Positions 1 to 8,556 of a stretch of 32,652 bases of DNA are shown here, piece by piece. The translations under genes were made by a program, and so were the position numbers. The stretch is taken from assembly GCA_029194465.1 (NCBI GenBank), contig JARFXS010000002.1:105413-138064 (forward strand), written 5' to 3'. Every line of letters starts with the position of its first letter. Position 1 is the first letter of the stretch. Source of the DNA: Candidatus Nitrosocosmicus sp. GTDB lineage: Archaea; Thermoproteota; Nitrososphaeria; Nitrososphaerales; Nitrososphaeraceae. The notes under the pieces were generated by a model. That model had not been told where the DNA came from and did no database searches. It saw only the letters and a list, made by a program, of their open reading frames with translations.

Positions 1-71
1 GGCACTTGTAATACTACCGGGCTTCCGGGCATTTCTATATTGTAAGTACGGACGTTATTAATTTTACGAAT
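1..71 (-). CDS. Possible 5' end of a gene running off the left edge
   Basis: On the minus strand the frame after the TAG stop of the DUF354 gene stays open to the window edge. An ATG at 32-30 would begin a protein M-P-G-S-P-V-V-L-Q-V. The residues before it (R-K-I-N-N-V-R-T-Y-N-I-E) also look protein-like, so the true start could be a rare ATT at 71, directly after the upstream stop. Only about 10-24 codons are visible and I do not recognise the family. Its position suggests co-transcription with the sugar gene upstream of it. An open stretch this short can occur by chance. Confidence 0.3.
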   Translation of the reverse strand, partial: MRKINNVRTYNIEMPGSPVVLQV

Positions 72-1187
72 CTATTTTTTATCAATTGTAGATACATATG
101 TTATGAGTTTTTCAATCGGATCTTCCATTTTATTCAAAATCCGTGTTGCACGGTTTTGTATTAAAATGCGTTCTTGTTCATCGTCTAAGAATGATTTCAA
201 TAATTTGTCAATTTGTAATGGACTAGAAGCTTGAATAACCAATCCAATTTTTCTTAAATAGTCATCAATATAGAATTGAATTGGAGCTATTGAAATAGTG
301 GGTTTGCCGAGTAGTGCAGACTCTGCAGTCATTGTGCCCCCTGCACCAACAAAAATATCAATATTACGTAGTAATTTAACTCCATCAACAACTTGTCTCA
401 ATACAATGGCCTTATTTCTGAATCTTTTGGACATTTCTGTAATTTGATCTGGATATCTACATAGAATAATAATGGTAGTATTATCTGCAAAATTATTTAC
501 AACAAAATCTACTAGATCTAATGGTCGTACTCGCAAATTCTTGTTAGAAATGTAGGCAGCCTTTGATTCTTCAAGTCTTATAAGGATAGTTTTTCGAGAG
601 TGATCTATCTTTAACCTTTTCAAGAATTCAAAATCTTTACCTACATGTGGTCGTTTCCTACCGCGCAGTCGGAAGGTGGTTTCATCGATGTCTCGGCTCA
701 ACCATGCAACAGGATCTAAGCCCTTATACTGAATGATTTGTTTAGAGGATATACCATATTTTTTCCAAGCGGAAAGAGGTATGACAGAGGGAGAAAATAA
801 CTTTGTTAACAATGGGATAGTTAATCTTGCAACAGCTTCTGCATGTGGTGAATCATTGAAACCAATGTGATTTATTCCCAAACCAAAAGAAACTCTCGAA
901 GCTTCAGGAGATGAAAAACTGATCACCAAATCAGGTGAAAATTTTGAAATTATTTTAGCCAGCTCCATAATTCGCTTTGAACTTTGAAAGAGTTTATCAT
1001 AAAGATCTGATCCTCCATGGTTACCAATCATCAAAAGATTCAACCCCATTAATCGTGATAATTCATTGGCTTCTCTGTAATTTCGTGATGTACATAAGAC
1101 CTCATGACCCTGGGTTTGCAATATACTAATCGCGGGTTTAAAAAACATTATTTGTTTTGGAGTCAAAATGTCAAACCAAATCTTCAC
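72..1187 (-). CDS. DUF354 family glycosyltransferase-like protein
   Basis: This 371-residue protein belongs to the archaeal DUF354 family, which has a GT-B-like fold related to UDP-GlcNAc 2-epimerases and MurG-type transferases. The start is GTG and the N-terminus (M-K-I-W-F-D-I-L-T-P-K) is the typical first strand. A Gly-rich motif G-A-G-G-T-M-T-A-E-S-A near residues 280-290, followed by G-K-P-T-I-S-I, is the usual sugar-nucleotide-binding signature. No membrane segment is visible, so a cytoplasmic protein is expected. It diverges from the NAD-binding gene to its right and is probably transcribed into the partial gene on its left. The neighbours point to surface polysaccharide or N-glycan synthesis. 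The exact substrate cannot be read from the sequence. Confidence 0.85.
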   Translation of the reverse strand: MKIWFDILTPKQIMFFKPAISILQTQGHEVLCTSRNYREANELSRLMGLNLLMIGNHGGSDLYDKLFQSSKRIMELAKIISKFSPDLVISFSSPEASRVSFGLGINHIGFNDSPHAEAVARLTIPLLTKLFSPSVIPLSAWKKYGISSKQIIQYKGLDPVAWLSRDIDETTFRLRGRKRPHVGKDFEFLKRLKIDHSRKTILIRLEESKAAYISNKNLRVRPLDLVDFVVNNFADNTTIIILCRYPDQITEMSKRFRNKAIVLRQVVDGVKLLRNIDIFVGAGGTMTAESALLGKPTISIAPIQFYIDDYLRKIGLVIQASSPLQIDKLLKSFLDDEQERILIQNRATRILNKMEDPIEKLITYVSTIDKK

Positions 1188-1320
1188 AATTAGAATTATT
1201 CTTTAATATTAAAAAATTCTTTCGTTTCTTGAAGTCCCTATTTAGTCGAAATTGCAATAAAAATCAATAAATCCAAAACTAAATAAAGAATCTAAAATTA
1301 AGGTATTGGGGGCGTAGAGA

Positions 1321-2622
1321 ATTTCAGACGAAATAGATAATACAAATGACACTGTAAACGAACAACCTAAAAAATTATCAAAAGATACATATCATAATAG
1401 TGGAAGGAAGGTTGAAGATCTGGAGACAGAAAAGAGTGATCCTAAAGACAAGCTTATTGTGATTTATGGATTAAGTACTGAGGGTTATGAGATTGCAAAA
1501 AAGATACTTCGTAGGCAATCAAAAGTAATTATTATTGATGAAAATTCTAGGTTGGGAATTATTCTCACTTCTGAAATTGTAAAAGAATACCCGCATATTA
1601 ACTTCTTAAATGAGGAGGAGCTACTGCTAAATTTAGAACCTTTCGATAAAGCGATTAGTAATGCTCCAATCGTCTTTTTTGCACCCAGAATAAGAAAAGT
1701 CAATCAGGATGTAAAGAATGAAATAATATTAAAATTTAAAGAGATAATTACTTATTTAAAGAAAAATACTGCAATTGTAATTAATGTTCCACTAGGAATT
1801 GGAGGAAATAATGAAATAATCACACTCATTGAACATCAGTCAGGTTTAATGGTTGGGAGAGATGTTACATATTATTATAATCCATTAAATTCAGACAAGA
1901 GATCTGAAATAACATTGGGTTCCCATCAACAAAGAAATGAAAATTTATTTTTAAATAGCATTTTTGATTTGATTAATGAGAACAATCACATTCAAAATAA
2001 TATCAAATTAGCAAGTATAACATCCGCAGAATTAGTATACTCGATTAATATCATAAACAATTATTCAAAGTTAACATGCATTAATGAGATTTCAAAATTA
2101 GGTAAATCAAAAGAAGATAAACGAGAAATCTTTTACAAAAATGTAGAATCAATATATTTTGATGAAATAGCAAGCGGCTTGTTCGATCTAAGGATTATTG
2201 GTTTGTCTATATCTAGTTCCACTGCATTAAGCTATATGGTGAATGGGACAATTAGATCGATTGAAGGATTTATAAAAAACTTGGTTGACGAAACAAGAAG
2301 TCAACTAAAGCTCAGGGAGATAAAGGCCAGTAGAACAAAGGTTACTATTTTTTGGACGATTGACAATCACGAAATAAGAGGAGACAAAACAATTATCCGT
2401 GAATTACTGGAATCAAAACTACGAGATTATATTGCAGAAGTAGAAATTGAAGACGTTGAAAATTATATCCCCAATTCTACTAACAACATCATAATTGCCT
2501 GTTCAAGTGAAGACTATAAGAAAATAATTGATAGAATGGAAAAGAATATCAATCACCGTCATCCTAACTACAAGTTAATCATAATAGCAGCGAACTCTAC
2601 TTTCAACACAATGGAATTGTAG
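1321..2622 (+). CDS. Divergent nucleotide-sugar dehydrogenase-like NAD-binding protein
   Basis: The protein opens with a Rossmann strand and loop (K-L-I-V-I-Y-G-L-S-T-E-G-Y-E-I-A) and an acidic second strand end (V-I-I-I-D-E-N), as in UDP-sugar dehydrogenases. A middle segment (S-A-E-L-V-Y-S-I-N-I-I-N-N-Y) resembles the central helix of that family. The last 100 residues do not keep its usual motifs, and I see no clear catalytic Cys motif. It may therefore be a degenerate or regulatory relative. Start choice: the first common start codon, GTG at 1459, falls inside the Rossmann strand. The frame is open back to a TAG at 1315-1317. An ATT at 1321 would give I-S-D-E-I-D-N, a normal-looking N-terminus, and adds 46 residues. 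I give that extent with moderate confidence; 1459 is the conservative alternative. Confidence 0.6.
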   Translation: MSDEIDNTNDTVNEQPKKLSKDTYHNSGRKVEDLETEKSDPKDKLIVIYGLSTEGYEIAKKILRRQSKVIIIDENSRLGIILTSEIVKEYPHINFLNEEELLLNLEPFDKAISNAPIVFFAPRIRKVNQDVKNEIILKFKEIITYLKKNTAIVINVPLGIGGNNEIITLIEHQSGLMVGRDVTYYYNPLNSDKRSEITLGSHQQRNENLFLNSIFDLINENNHIQNNIKLASITSAELVYSINIINNYSKLTCINEISKLGKSKEDKREIFYKNVESIYFDEIASGLFDLRIIGLSISSSTALSYMVNGTIRSIEGFIKNLVDETRSQLKLREIKASRTKVTIFWTIDNHEIRGDKTIIRELLESKLRDYIAEVEIEDVENYIPNSTNNIIIACSSEDYKKIIDRMEKNINHRHPNYKLIIIAANSTFNTMEL

Positions 2623-2797
2623 TACGAGAATTGTGCAGAAAATTTGAATAGGAATGAAGCATTAATTGTGATCGGTATTATTTGTTCTCCATCGACTTTC
2701 AATTTTACTTCAGACCTTACAAAATCATCCGAATAAAAAGGATCTAATTTAGAATATAAATTTGTCAGGAGAATAAAAAATAGAATCTAAGGAAATA

Positions 2798-3292
2798 CTA
2801 AACATCCCAATTAGTTTTTTTTACATCGTATTCCGACCTAGAATATTTTATCCTTGCCGGGTGTCCCATTACAACTACATCTGGAGGTATATCTTTAGTT
2901 ACAACAGAGGCCATTGCAATAACACTATTTTTACCTATTGTTACACCAGCTTTAATAATGGATCTACCTCCAATGATTGCTCCATCCTCAACTATCACTC
3001 CAATCATTCTTTTGCTCATAGGATAAGGATCATTGGTAAAGGTAGTTCCAGGGCCAATGAAAACATCATTCCCAATCTCTGTAAGTGGTGGGATATAAAC
3101 AGAACCTTCTATCCTACAGTTGTTTCCAATCTTAACATTGTAATCCACGTGAGTAAGTGAGCCGATCATAACATCATTACCCACAACGGTATTATCCCCA
3201 ACATACGCAAAATGCCATATTTTAACATTTTTACCAATCGTAGCTTTAGGAGAAATGAAATTGATTACAGAACTTTCTTTTTTTTCAGACAT
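2798..3292 (-). CDS. Hexapeptide-repeat acyltransferase, WbpD-like
   Basis: This 164-residue left-handed beta-helix protein has repeated hexapeptide turns (I-G-K-N-V-K, V-G-N-D-V-M, I-G-N-N-C-R, I-G-N-D-V-F, I-G-K-N-S-V). It closes with the family C-terminus V-V-T-K-D-I-P-P-D-V-V-V-M-G-H-P-A-R. The best match among known families is the N-acetyltransferase of UDP-2-acetamido-3-amino-sugar uronates (WbpD/WlbB), acting with acetyl-CoA on a nucleotide sugar in the cytoplasm. The start is ATG. It lies downstream of a Gfo/Idh/MocA oxidoreductase on the same strand, and the WbpB-WbpD pairing is a known combination in 2,3-diamino-sugar synthesis. The 205-base gap between the two genes shows no coding. 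Confidence 0.85.
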   Translation of the reverse strand: MSEKKESSVINFISPKATIGKNVKIWHFAYVGDNTVVGNDVMIGSLTHVDYNVKIGNNCRIEGSVYIPPLTEIGNDVFIGPGTTFTNDPYPMSKRMIGVIVEDGAIIGGRSIIKAGVTIGKNSVIAMASVVTKDIPPDVVVMGHPARIKYSRSEYDVKKTNWDV

Positions 3293-3497
3293 TCTAATTC
3301 AATTAGATTACCATTGCAGTCCATTTATAATTAACTTAAAATACGAATTTACTTATCAGATGAGGTGCAGGAACTGAGACACCAAATTAAGTAGCCAAAA
3401 TGACAAAGTTAAAAGAGCACTAATATCTTAATCAGAGAACATTACAATTCAAGACGCATTTCGGAATGTGCATATTATTAGCAGAAGCATGGATACA

Positions 3498-4463
3498 TCA
3501 GAAAGAGAGGTAAACGGGTGTCCCTGTGTTGCTAGAAATTAAAGCTGCCTCAGCTATCTTTGTTACGGCGGTAGCATCCTCAGGAGTTACGAGATACTTG
3601 GTAATATTCCCAGACAAAGATTTAACAAAGTTCTCTAGTTCCAAGGTTAATGGTTCTCGAATATTCCTTCGTGGAATAAGTGTTTGGTTCTCATCATCTA
3701 TTTTTATTTCCTGAGTGATAAAGTCTCCGGTTATGGTTCCCTCAGAACAAACTGCTGAAAATCTTCTAACCTTTTTTGGAGTAATCCAATTAGATGCAAT
3801 TATTGCTACTTTTTGATTTGGAAATCCTAACATTATTGTTGCAAAATCTTCAGAATTATGAAACTTCTTACCTGCACGAGCAAAAACCACATTTGGCTTA
3901 CTATCAAAAATAAACAAAGCAGTATCAATATCATGAACCGAAGTATCATAGATTATACCTACGTCTTTTATGTGCATGGGCATTCTATTTTCCCTATGAA
4001 ACTCCATCATTAGCAATTCCCCATAAGTATTGTCATCAATAATTTGCTTGAGATCCTGTACAGCAGGATTAAAACGCTCTATGTATCCAGAGGTTAAAAT
4101 TACATTATTCTGCCTTGACAATTTTGTAAGTTCTTCGCACTCAATTGATGAGAAAGATAATGGTTTTTCTACGAACACATTTATCCCATGTTTAATTATT
4201 TCTTGCGCGACTGGAAAGTGTGTTTTGGTTGGAGTACATACTAGACACGCGTCAAGGGAAGTTTCCTTTTCCAGTAATTGTTCAACGGTTGAATAGCTAT
4301 TGATCTTAAATTTTTTTGCTAAGGCTTGAGATCTATTCTCATCTGAATCGCAAATTGCAGACAATGCCCCCAAATCGTTTAATACACGCACGTGGTTCTT
4401 ACCCCAGCCACCAGTTCCAATTACGGCAATTTTGATTGATTTTTCATCCAATTGTTTCAACAT
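3498..4463 (-). CDS. Gfo/Idh/MocA family oxidoreductase, WbpB-like
   Basis: This 321-residue NAD(P)-dependent dehydrogenase has an N-terminal dinucleotide fold with G-T-G-G-W-G-K-N-H at residues 16-24. The family signature E-K-P is at 99-101, and a C-terminal substrate domain includes H-D-I-D-T-A. Family members oxidise or reduce sugar carbons. Beside a WbpD-like acyltransferase, the likely role is 3-oxidation of UDP-N-acetyl-glucosaminuronate, before amination and acetylation. The ATG lies immediately behind an AGGAG-like sequence, too close for ideal Shine-Dalgarno spacing, so a TTG a few codons in could also be used. No aminotransferase of the WbpE/DegT type is visible nearby: the next gene is a fold-type IV aminotransferase and is not a substitute. 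Confidence 0.88.
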   Translation of the reverse strand: MLKQLDEKSIKIAVIGTGGWGKNHVRVLNDLGALSAICDSDENRSQALAKKFKINSYSTVEQLLEKETSLDACLVCTPTKTHFPVAQEIIKHGINVFVEKPLSFSSIECEELTKLSRQNNVILTSGYIERFNPAVQDLKQIIDDNTYGELLMMEFHRENRMPMHIKDVGIIYDTSVHDIDTALFIFDSKPNVVFARAGKKFHNSEDFATIMLGFPNQKVAIIASNWITPKKVRRFSAVCSEGTITGDFITQEIKIDDENQTLIPRRNIREPLTLELENFVKSLSGNITKYLVTPEDATAVTKIAEAALISSNTGTPVYLSF

Positions 4464-4512
4464 CTCCTAAATAGCACTATTTTTCTTGATTGTAGAACTA
4501 ATAACATTGAAT

Positions 4513-5430
4513 TTACCATACTGAAGTAACCCACGTATTAAAATCAGGTATTTCAGATACTACTATTTTTTGGTAATAATCAGAGATTTTTCTTGTAAAT
4601 TCGCCGACTGTTCCGTTTCCAACTTTATGGTTATCCACGCTTATTATTGGAGTAATTTCAGCTGCAGTACCTGTAACAAATATTTCATCGGCAATGTATA
4701 ATTCTGTACGAGTAATGGATCGCTCGTATACCTCATAACCAAGACTCTTTGCTATTGTGATTGCAGTATCTCTAGTAATTCCCTCAAGCACAGAATCAGA
4801 TAATGATGGAGTATAAATCTTATTATTTCGAACTAGGAAAATATTTTCTCCTGGTGCTTCACTCACATTCCCATAATAATCGAGTAATATCGATTCATCA
4901 TATCCATTTCTTTTACACTCTTGAGTAGCTAACACGGAATTCATATAATTACCGCCAGCTTTTGCCATCGGCGGAGTAGAGTTCTCATTTATCCTTCTCC
5001 ATGAAGAAATGCATGTTCTTATCCCGGTTTCTGGAAAATATCTTTCAAAAGGGAAAGCAATAATAGCTAAATGAGAAGGAGAGCGTTTAGTAACATTAAG
5101 GTCTATGCCATGTAATCCAACAAATAATAGTGGCCTAATATAACAAGACTTTCTAATATTATTCTTCCTTAATAATTCAACAGTAGAAGTACACATTTCA
5201 GAAAGAGTATAATTTGAATTGATAGAATAAACCTCAGCAGACTGAAGTAATCTTTGCATGTGCTCCTTAAGTTTAAAAATAAACAGATTTTGATCATTGG
5301 AGTATCCCCTGATGCCCTCAAAGACTGACGTTCCGTAGTGTAACGCATGAGTTGTAATAGGAACGGTAACAGAATCCCATGATTTGAATTCACCGTCAAA
5401 CCAAATAAAATCAGCATTTTTAGTATTCAT
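4513..5430 (-). CDS. ilvE: Branched-chain amino acid aminotransferase
   Basis: This 305-residue fold-type IV PLP enzyme transfers the amino group between glutamate and the keto acids of Leu, Ile and Val. Diagnostic segments are H-Y-G-T-S-V-F-E-G-I-R-G near 31-42, the PLP lysine K157 in M-A-K-A-G-G-N-Y, and the cofactor loop S-E-A-P-G-E-N-I-F. Length is normal for IlvE. A TATA-like element (CTTTTATAGA on the minus strand, 5460-5451) sits about 26 bases before the ATG, so the mRNA is probably leaderless and the gene has its own promoter. D-amino acid transaminase and ADC lyase share the fold, but the first motif and length favour IlvE. Confidence 0.93.
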   Translation of the reverse strand: MNTKNADFIWFDGEFKSWDSVTVPITTHALHYGTSVFEGIRGYSNDQNLFIFKLKEHMQRLLQSAEVYSINSNYTLSEMCTSTVELLRKNNIRKSCYIRPLLFVGLHGIDLNVTKRSPSHLAIIAFPFERYFPETGIRTCISSWRRINENSTPPMAKAGGNYMNSVLATQECKRNGYDESILLDYYGNVSEAPGENIFLVRNNKIYTPSLSDSVLEGITRDTAITIAKSLGYEVYERSITRTELYIADEIFVTGTAAEITPIISVDNHKVGNGTVGEFTRKISDYYQKIVVSEIPDFNTWVTSVW

Positions 5431-5450
5431 AGATTTGCAAGTTTTTTACT

Positions 5451-5460
5451 TCTATAAAAG
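5451..5460 (-). promoter_or_regulatory. TATA box of ilvE
   Basis: Minus-strand CTTTTATAGA is centred 26 bases upstream of the ilvE ATG at 5430. That is the archaeal TATA-to-start distance, so a leaderless transcript is expected. Confidence 0.6.
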
Positions 5461-5482
5461 TGTTAAATCTACAGTAATCAAC

Positions 5483-6133
5483 TTAAATAAACCCATTTTT
5501 TGGAAATTTCATACCCATAACACGTATAGTTTCATCCTTTGTAATGGAAAAATTTTTTATAGTTTCCCAATTGTCTTCTATCACTTGGCCGACTTTAGGG
5601 GAAACATATTCATGCCATTTCAAATCATTATTTTTTGATCCCTCATTAGAGTATAGATTTTCGGTGGATAAAACCGATTTATATAAAAGATTTTTTACAT
5701 TCGTCGACGAGATAACTTGCCTATTAGCTTTAACTGGATTAAAACCAAAGAGGGATAACAGAACCCGTTCGGCTCTATCTCCAGTATAGGTTATGAAAGA
5801 ATTTTCCTGGATATTAAGAATTATCTTATTTTTTAATCTCTTAAATGCAGGGGATACGAATGGTGGAAAGTATTGTATATATGGAGAAAGAAAAGCATAA
5901 TCCCCAAGAACATGAATATTTTTGTGATAATTAAAAGATTCCACTATCAGTTGTTTTCTAATTTCGTAGGAAAATGGGAAACTTCGTGTATTTACTTCCA
6001 TTCCATCTTTCAAAAATCTTACCGGATAAATATAAACGCTATAATTCTGTAAAAGATTTTGGATAATTGACTCATGCGAAATAGTCAAAGGGTTAATATG
6101 TGCTAAAAATATCGCTGCAATTTTTATTTCCAT
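5483..6133 (-). CDS. Nucleotidyltransferase (HxGH/cytidylyltransferase-like) of unknown substrate
   Basis: The 216-residue protein starts with a Rossmann-like strand followed by A-H-I-N-P-L-T-I-S-H at residues 11-20. This matches the adenylyl/cytidylyltransferase motif G-x-F-x-P-x-H/T-x-G-H, with the terminal His kept and the first Gly replaced by Ala. Near residue 141 a segment I-S-S-T-N-V-K-N-L-L matches the second family motif (I-S-S/A-T-x-I/V-R). Y-T-G-D-R-A-E-R-V-L lies where nicotinamide-nucleotide adenylyltransferases have the G-x-D segment. It is most like the NMN/nicotinate adenylyltransferase branch, but the weakened first motif leaves activity open. It is flanked by ilvE and Alba on the same strand, with small gaps. 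The start is ATG. Confidence 0.7.
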   Translation of the reverse strand: MEIKIAAIFLAHINPLTISHESIIQNLLQNYSVYIYPVRFLKDGMEVNTRSFPFSYEIRKQLIVESFNYHKNIHVLGDYAFLSPYIQYFPPFVSPAFKRLKNKIILNIQENSFITYTGDRAERVLLSLFGFNPVKANRQVISSTNVKNLLYKSVLSTENLYSNEGSKNNDLKWHEYVSPKVGQVIEDNWETIKNFSITKDETIRVMGMKFPKNGFI

Positions 6134-6166
6134 AGCACAAAGGGAGAAAAATTAAACTAAAGGTAT

Positions 6167-6490
6167 TTAAGAATTTCTTTTTATCTGAATTTCTATTGTC
6201 GAAACATTTCTTGTTCTACCGTCCTCGGCTTGAACGGTTTCAGATCCTATAAGGATATCACCAACGGCATAGCCAGCATTTTCCATTCTCTTTAGTATTA
6301 TTTGTGATACATCCACAGCTCTGCCAATGCTTAAACCACGGGCTTTAATAGTTACAGAAGGTTGATTTGCCAATTGAATAAGTGTTGAAGTTACATAAGC
6401 CATCAATGGTTTTTTACCGATGTATATTGCGTCTCTTGTAGGGCTATTTTCTTTGTTTTGTTGATTAGGTTGTGAGTGTACTTCTGACAT
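6167..6490 (-). CDS. albA: Alba family DNA/RNA-binding protein
   Basis: A 107-residue Alba protein, an abundant archaeal nucleic-acid-binding protein. The core I-Y-I-G-K-K-P-L-M-A-Y-V contains the conserved lysine pair that contacts nucleic acid, and I-K-A-R-G-L-S-I-G-R-A-V-D-V is the classic second signature. The first 18 residues are a polar tail (Q-P-N-Q-Q-N-K-E-N) outside the fold. The frame also contains a TTG one codon upstream; the ATG at 6490 is preferred, giving M-S-E-V-H-S-Q. It stands alone between a nucleotidyltransferase and argH. Assignment is secure at family level. Whether it acts mainly on DNA or RNA is not visible. Confidence 0.94.
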   Translation of the reverse strand: MSEVHSQPNQQNKENSPTRDAIYIGKKPLMAYVTSTLIQLANQPSVTIKARGLSIGRAVDVSQIILKRMENAGYAVGDILIGSETVQAEDGRTRNVSTIEIQIKRNS

Positions 6491-6564
6491 CAATATAAGT
6501 AATTTGATGGGATAATTTAAATCTAAGATTTTTTAGTAATAGAGAATAATCTCTTATTAATATG

Positions 6565-8069
6565 TTATGAAGAATCGTCAATAAATTCTTTTATTTTCAA
6601 ATTGAGTTTGTCATTAGCAATCTTTAACCGATTAGAACGATCCGCAAGAATTTCATCATATTGATTCATTTTTGTAGTAATGTATGAGATCATCTCTTTT
6701 TGTTCATTTTTATTAGGAGAACCTTTAGTAGCGCGATATTCTATTGAATTTTCTGGAGTCAAACTTTGGATTATACTTTGAATCCTTTCTAGAGTTAGGT
6801 CGGGATTTGAATATTCGATCAGTCCTAATGCTTTAGCTATGTCACTCAGTTTTAATAGATTCAAAGGGATATTCCCATTCTTTACCGCATAATCTACTAA
6901 AGTACCGATTAATTTGTGAGACTCCCTAAAAGGTATTCCCCCTTTTTTTATAAGTTGTTCTGCAATGTCTAGTGATATGGCGTAACTTTTAGATGAATCT
7001 GCATACATTTTGTTTTTATCTACACTCATTGTAGATATCACACCGACCATAATAGATAGAGAGTCTTCAAGTATTGAAGTAATTTTCCATAACAAAGGTT
7101 TTATCTCCTGTAAATCTCTGCTGTATCCTGAAGGTAATCCTTTCATAATTGTAGAAATTGCTACCAAAATTCCCTGTACAACCCCAGTCTTTCCACGAAT
7201 AAGTTCCAGAGGATCAGGATTCTTTTTTTGCGGCATTATGGATGAGGAAGAGCTAAATCGATCATCCAAGAAAACAAAACCGAATTCGGATGTAGACCAA
7301 ACAATAAGATCCTCTGCTACCTTACATAAGTTTAACATACAAGTCAGAGAAGTAGAAGCGAATTCTATCAACGAATCTCGTGAACTCGTCGCATCTATAC
7401 TGTTATAGACAATATCTGAAAAACCTAACATGGATGACACTCTTTCACGATCTATATTCATACTGCTTCCTCCAATAGCACAGGCCCCCAGTGGAGAACA
7501 ATTAATCCTTTCATATGACTCGGAATACCTTTCGAAATCTCGGGTTAAAGAAAAGCAATATGATAATAAATAATGAGAAAAAACACCCAATTGAGCCTGT
7601 TGCATATGAGTGTACATAGGCATTATGGAATCAACATTGCTGCTTGCCTGCAATAATAAGGATTTTATTAGCAAAATTATACTGGCACTAATTCGATTTA
7701 GATCATCTCGAAGTTTCATTCTAATGTCTAATATTACTTGGTCATTTCTCGATCTAGCAGTATGCATTTTCCCACCCGATTTTATATCGGTGATCCTTAT
7801 AATAGCAGATTCTATCAATTCATGGATGTCTTCAGAAGCGCTATCACCATATCTGTTTAATGAATCGGAATTGGTCAATAAGTGATCCATACCTTTTAAA
7901 ATAGTAACTAGTTCTTTTTTAGTCAGGATACCAACTTCATATAACATTATTACGTGAGCCTGACTTCCCAATATATCGTAATAAAATAAGTCAGCATCTT
8001 CGGCTATTGAAGACAAAAATGATAGAGCCTTTTATCATCCAAATTTCCGCTGGGCCTGGACCTATACAT
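6565..8069 (-). CDS. argH: Argininosuccinate lyase, interrupted by a one-base frameshift near the start
   Basis: The enzyme cleaves argininosuccinate to arginine and fumarate. The body of the protein carries the fumarase/ASL signature S-S-S-S-I-M-P-Q-K-K-N-P-D, the segment Y-T-H-M-Q-Q-A-Q, and T-A-R-S-R-N-D-Q. The intact frame ends upstream at a stop (8034-8032), and its first common start is a TTG at 8016, giving 483 residues without the usual N-terminus. The missing start lies in another frame: ATG at 8069 encodes M-Y-R-S-R-P-S-G-N-L-D-D-K, the typical ASL beginning. Adding one A to the AAAA run (complement of 8030-8033) joins it to K-A-L-S-F-L-S-S-I-A. A TATA-like box 26 bases before 8069 supports that start. 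The cause may be a sequencing indel, a real mutation or slippage; initiation at 8016 would give a shortened enzyme. Confidence 0.9.
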
Positions 8070-8090
8070 TCAAAAATTTTAATTTAAACG

Positions 8091-8100
8091 GATATTTTAA
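8091..8100 (-). promoter_or_regulatory. TATA box of argH
   Basis: Minus-strand TTAAAATATC is centred about 26 bases upstream of the ATG at 8069. It supports that ATG, and not the TTG at 8016, as the native argH start. Confidence 0.55.
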
Positions 8101-8146
8101 CATAATAAAATTGATTAGACGAAAAATATTGGAATTCAGTAAATAA

Positions 8147-8156
8147 TTAATAAATA
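8147..8156 (+). promoter_or_regulatory. TATA box of the MIP18-family gene
   Basis: TTAATAAATA is centred near 8152, which predicts transcription starting around 8178. That is just before the ATG at 8181 and after the ATG at 8163, so it favours the shorter protein. Confidence 0.5.
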
Positions 8157-8180
8157 GGCAAGATGACAATATATGTAATC

Positions 8181-8519
8181 ATGTCTCAAGATTTACAACT
8201 AACTAGACGTCTAATATTTGATGAACTTACAAAAATAGTTGACCCAGAAATAGGAGTTTCAATAATGGAGTTAGAATTAATAGACAAGGTAGACATCGAT
8301 AAAGGAAAAGTTGATGTCGATTTGCATCTTACAAGTCCATTCTGTCCAGCAGTATTTGGATTTAAGATAGCACAAGATGTAAGAGACAATATTTTTAAAG
8401 TTGAAGGCATCAACGATGTAAAAGTAAATGTTAGCAATCACTTCATGGCAGAAGCCATAAACAAGCAGGTAAATGAAAGTAAAAAACCTTCAGAAAAACC
8501 AGATGAGAAAAAAGAGTGA
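8181..8519 (+). CDS. MIP18/DUF59 family iron-sulfur cluster assembly protein
   Basis: With the start at 8181 the protein has 112 residues. It carries the DUF59 core: an N-terminal helix, the motif V-D-P-E-I-G-V-S-I near 20-28, a strand V-D-V-D-L-H-L-T and the conserved cysteine C55 in T-S-P-F-C-P. The family (MIP18, SufT, PaaD) takes part in Fe-S cluster maturation. The C-terminus is a charged Lys/Glu/Pro tail. An upstream in-frame ATG (8163) would add M-T-I-Y-V-I, but the TATA box position fits the second ATG. It diverges from argH and faces the succinate dehydrogenase operon. That operon's SdhB needs several clusters, but a functional link is only suggested. Confidence 0.85.
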   Translation: MSQDLQLTRRLIFDELTKIVDPEIGVSIMELELIDKVDIDKGKVDVDLHLTSPFCPAVFGFKIAQDVRDNIFKVEGINDVKVNVSNHFMAEAINKQVNESKKPSEKPDEKKE

Positions 8520-8556
8520 AGATAGCCTGTTACTAGGTAAATAATGAATTTTTTTG

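Noticed and set aside
2623..2743. Open frame continuing past the TAG of the NAD-binding gene
   Set aside because: About 40 codons stay open in frame, but they show no family similarity. Unlike bud32, the upstream protein looks complete, so this is probably chance.
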